A stretch of DNA of 64,000 bases from Paenirhodobacter populi (GTDB taxonomy: Bacteria > Pseudomonadota > Alphaproteobacteria > Rhodobacterales > Rhodobacteraceae), in the NCBI RefSeq assembly GCF_004022215.1, contig NZ_SAUZ01000001.1:1-64000 (forward strand), given 5' to 3'. A program made the position numbers and the translations under genes. This document shows, in pieces, positions 62,437 to 64,000 of the stretch. Numbering within the stretch: the stretch's first letter is position 1; each line of letters begins with the position of its first letter. Under the pieces are notes generated by a model. That model was not told where the DNA came from and did no database searches. It was given only the letters and a program-made list of their open reading frames with translations.

Positions 62437-63945
62437 TCAGGCGTTGCTGCGTCCGGCGAACAGGCCCGCATCCTCGGCCGCCTTGCGCAGCGCCTTGGAT
62501 TTGTTGACCGACTCCTGATATTCCGCCTCCGGGTCGCTGTCGTAGACAACACCGCCGCCCGCCTGGATATACAGGGTTTCGTCCTTCACCACCGCCGTGC
62601 GCAGCGCGATGCACATGTCCATTTCGCCATTCGCCGCGAAATAGCCGACGCCGCCGCCGTAGATGCCGCGCTTCTCGGGTTCCAGCTCGTCGATGATTTC
62701 CATCGCGCGGACCTTGGGCGCACCCGACACCGTGCCCGCGGGCAACCCGGCGAGCAGTGCGGACAGCGCATCCTGCCCCTCGGCCAGTTCCCCCACCACG
62801 TTCGAGACGATGTGCATCACGTGGCTGTAACGCTCGATGATGAAGGTCTCGGTCGGGTGGACGGTGCCGATCTTTGCCACACGGCCCACATCGTTGCGGC
62901 CGAGGTCGAGCAGCATCAGATGTTCGGCCCGTTCCTTCTGGTCGGCCAGAAGCTCTTCCTCCAGCGCCTTGTCCTCGGCGGGGGTGGCGCCGCGCGGGCG
63001 GGTGCCGGCGATCGGGCGGATCGTCACCTCGCCGTCGCGCAGCCGCACGAGGATCTCGGGCGAGGCGCCGACGATCTGAAAGCCGCCGAAGTTCAGGAAG
63101 AACATGAAGGGCGAGGGGTTCGTGCGCCGGAGCGAGCGATACAGCGCAAAGGGCGGCAGCGGGAAATCGGCGGCCCAACGCTGCGCCGGGACGACCTGAA
63201 AGATGTCGCCCGCGCGGATGTATTCGCGGGCCTTTTCCACCGCGGCCTTGTAGCCCTCGGCGGTGAAGTTCGAGCGCAGCGGCCCGACGCTGGTGGTATC
63301 CCCCATCTCGCGGCTCTGTCGCGGCGCGCGGTCGAGGTCGCGCAGCGCGTCCATCACCCGTTCCGCCGCCTGCGCATAGGCCGCCCGCGCCGACAGGCCC
63401 GAGCTCTGGAACGCCGGTGCGCAGAGGATCACGTCCCCCTTCACCCCGTCCAGCACCGCGACGATCGAGGGCCGCAGCAGCACCGCATCCGGCACGCCCA
63501 GAACGTCCCTATTCACGTTCGGCAGATGCTCGACCAGACGGATCATGTCATAGCCGAGATAGCCGAACAGCCCCGCCGCCGCCGCCGGCAGGCCTTCGGG
63601 CATCTCGATCCGGCTTTCGGCGATCAGCCCGCGCAAACTGTCCAGCGGATCGCCGGGCAGGGTCTCGAAGACATCCTCGAAGCGCGCGTTGCGGTTGATC
63701 CGCGCCGTGGTGCCGCGGCATTCCCAGATCAGGTCGGGCTTCATGCCGATGATGGAATAGCGCCCGCGCACCTCGCCGCCGGTGACCGATTCCAGCATGA
63801 AGCTGTTCGGCTGCGCATCGGCGAGCTTGAGCATCAGCGACACCGGCGTATCCAGATCCGCCGCCAGCCGCGCATAGACCAGCTGGTTGCGCCCATTCGC
63901 CCAGGCGCGTTCGAAATCCTCGAAACCGGGAAAGAGAGCAGCCAT
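62437..63945 (-). CDS. trpE: Anthranilate synthase component I
   Basis: TrpE turns chorismate into anthranilate. The 502-residue product has the N-terminal regulatory domain with the LLES-type Trp site (FMLESVTGG) near residue 53 and the chorismate-binding domain (IAGTRPRG, LGRNDVGRVAKIG, and YGGGVGYFA). ATG 63945 follows AGGAGG with ideal spacing. It lies ten bases after the previous stop, so it is in an operon with the gene at the right edge. No trpL-type leader is visible. Confidence 0.97.
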   Translation of the reverse strand: MAALFPGFEDFERAWANGRNQLVYARLAADLDTPVSLMLKLADAQPNSFMLESVTGGEVRGRYSIIGMKPDLIWECRGTTARINRNARFEDVFETLPGDPLDSLRGLIAESRIEMPEGLPAAAAGLFGYLGYDMIRLVEHLPNVNRDVLGVPDAVLLRPSIVAVLDGVKGDVILCAPAFQSSGLSARAAYAQAAERVMDALRDLDRAPRQSREMGDTTSVGPLRSNFTAEGYKAAVEKAREYIRAGDIFQVVPAQRWAADFPLPPFALYRSLRRTNPSPFMFFLNFGGFQIVGASPEILVRLRDGEVTIRPIAGTRPRGATPAEDKALEEELLADQKERAEHLMLLDLGRNDVGRVAKIGTVHPTETFIIERYSHVMHIVSNVVGELAEGQDALSALLAGLPAGTVSGAPKVRAMEIIDELEPEKRGIYGGGVGYFAANGEMDMCIALRTAVVKDETLYIQAGGGVVYDSDPEAEYQESVNKSKALRKAAEDAGLFAGRSNA

Positions 63946-63955
63946 CGCGGGCCTC

Positions 63956-64000
63956 CTATTGCATCTGCGCCTGCACGGCGTTGATCGCCGCCGTGTTGAC
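63956..64000 (-). CDS. 3' end of an unidentified gene upstream of trpE (partial)
   Basis: Only 14 C-terminal codons (ending AINAVQAQMQ) and the stop at 63956-63958 lie in the window. In relatives a SurA-N/PpiD-type peptidyl-prolyl isomerase gene often precedes trpE, so that is a guess; the visible residues do not prove it. Confidence 0.45.
   Translation of the reverse strand, partial: VNTAAINAVQAQMQ

Overview
The window is a 64 kb piece of an alphaproteobacterial chromosome, most likely a member of the Rhodobacterales (Rhodobacteraceae/Paracoccaceae). The evidence is the high GC content, the sciP-ctrA cell-cycle pair, a VPLPA-CTERM type sorting tail, betIBA next to choXWV, and an intergenic repeat of the CCCCCGGGATATTT type that I associate with this order. 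No phylogenetic test was possible. Almost the whole window is ordinary, densely packed core genome; only two short stretches look acquired.

Left edge (1-2640): remains of an integrated island at a tRNA-Ser(GGA) gene. It holds the 3' end of an IS481-like transposase, an intact DUF6602 protein with a PD-(D/E)xK-like signature, and a tyrosine integrase broken by three frameshifts, lying just beyond the tRNA 3' end. A second small accessory patch (26893-27603) follows tRNA-Arg(TCT) and carries one DUF6228 gene.

2850-17822: trigger factor; a cyoABCD quinol oxidase operon with a SURF1 gene, preceded by a RegA/PrrA-like palindrome; a DMT exporter; mnmA; sciP and ctrA; ligA-recG; and a 40-residue membrane peptide gene with its own ribosome site and terminator. 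17900-26806: a NifU-like scaffold protein divergent from hisI, trmFO-gluQ, a beta-barrel-like protein, gyrA, dsbB, a VTT-domain membrane protein and a zinc metallopeptidase.

27676-41000: an MFS exporter divergent from its LysR regulator; the mprF-acvB (lysyl-phosphatidylglycerol) operon; a secreted choice-of-anchor A protein with a VPLPA-CTERM tail; a MYG1 protein; cueR divergent from a copper ATPase with a clear CueR operator between them; tRNA-Leu(GAG); lipB and a class I cytochrome c. 41422-46026 is a four-gene polyamine-type ABC transporter operon behind a terminator-like leader.

46169-64000: a hydrolase; mntR divergent from mntH with an MntR-type operator; a thiMED operon under a TPP riboswitch; yebC; a 55-residue basic protein; a DMT exporter; choXWV divergent from betIBA with a BetI-like palindrome (choline uptake and oxidation to glycine betaine); a secreted thermonuclease; trpE; and the last codons of a gene running off the right edge. 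Five copies of one intergenic repeat (near 18800, 46045, 49358, 53886 and 59957) keep a central stem whose sequence differs from copy to copy while its pairing is kept. This is the most interesting pattern I found. I did not find a convincing multi-gene novel defence or biosynthetic system.
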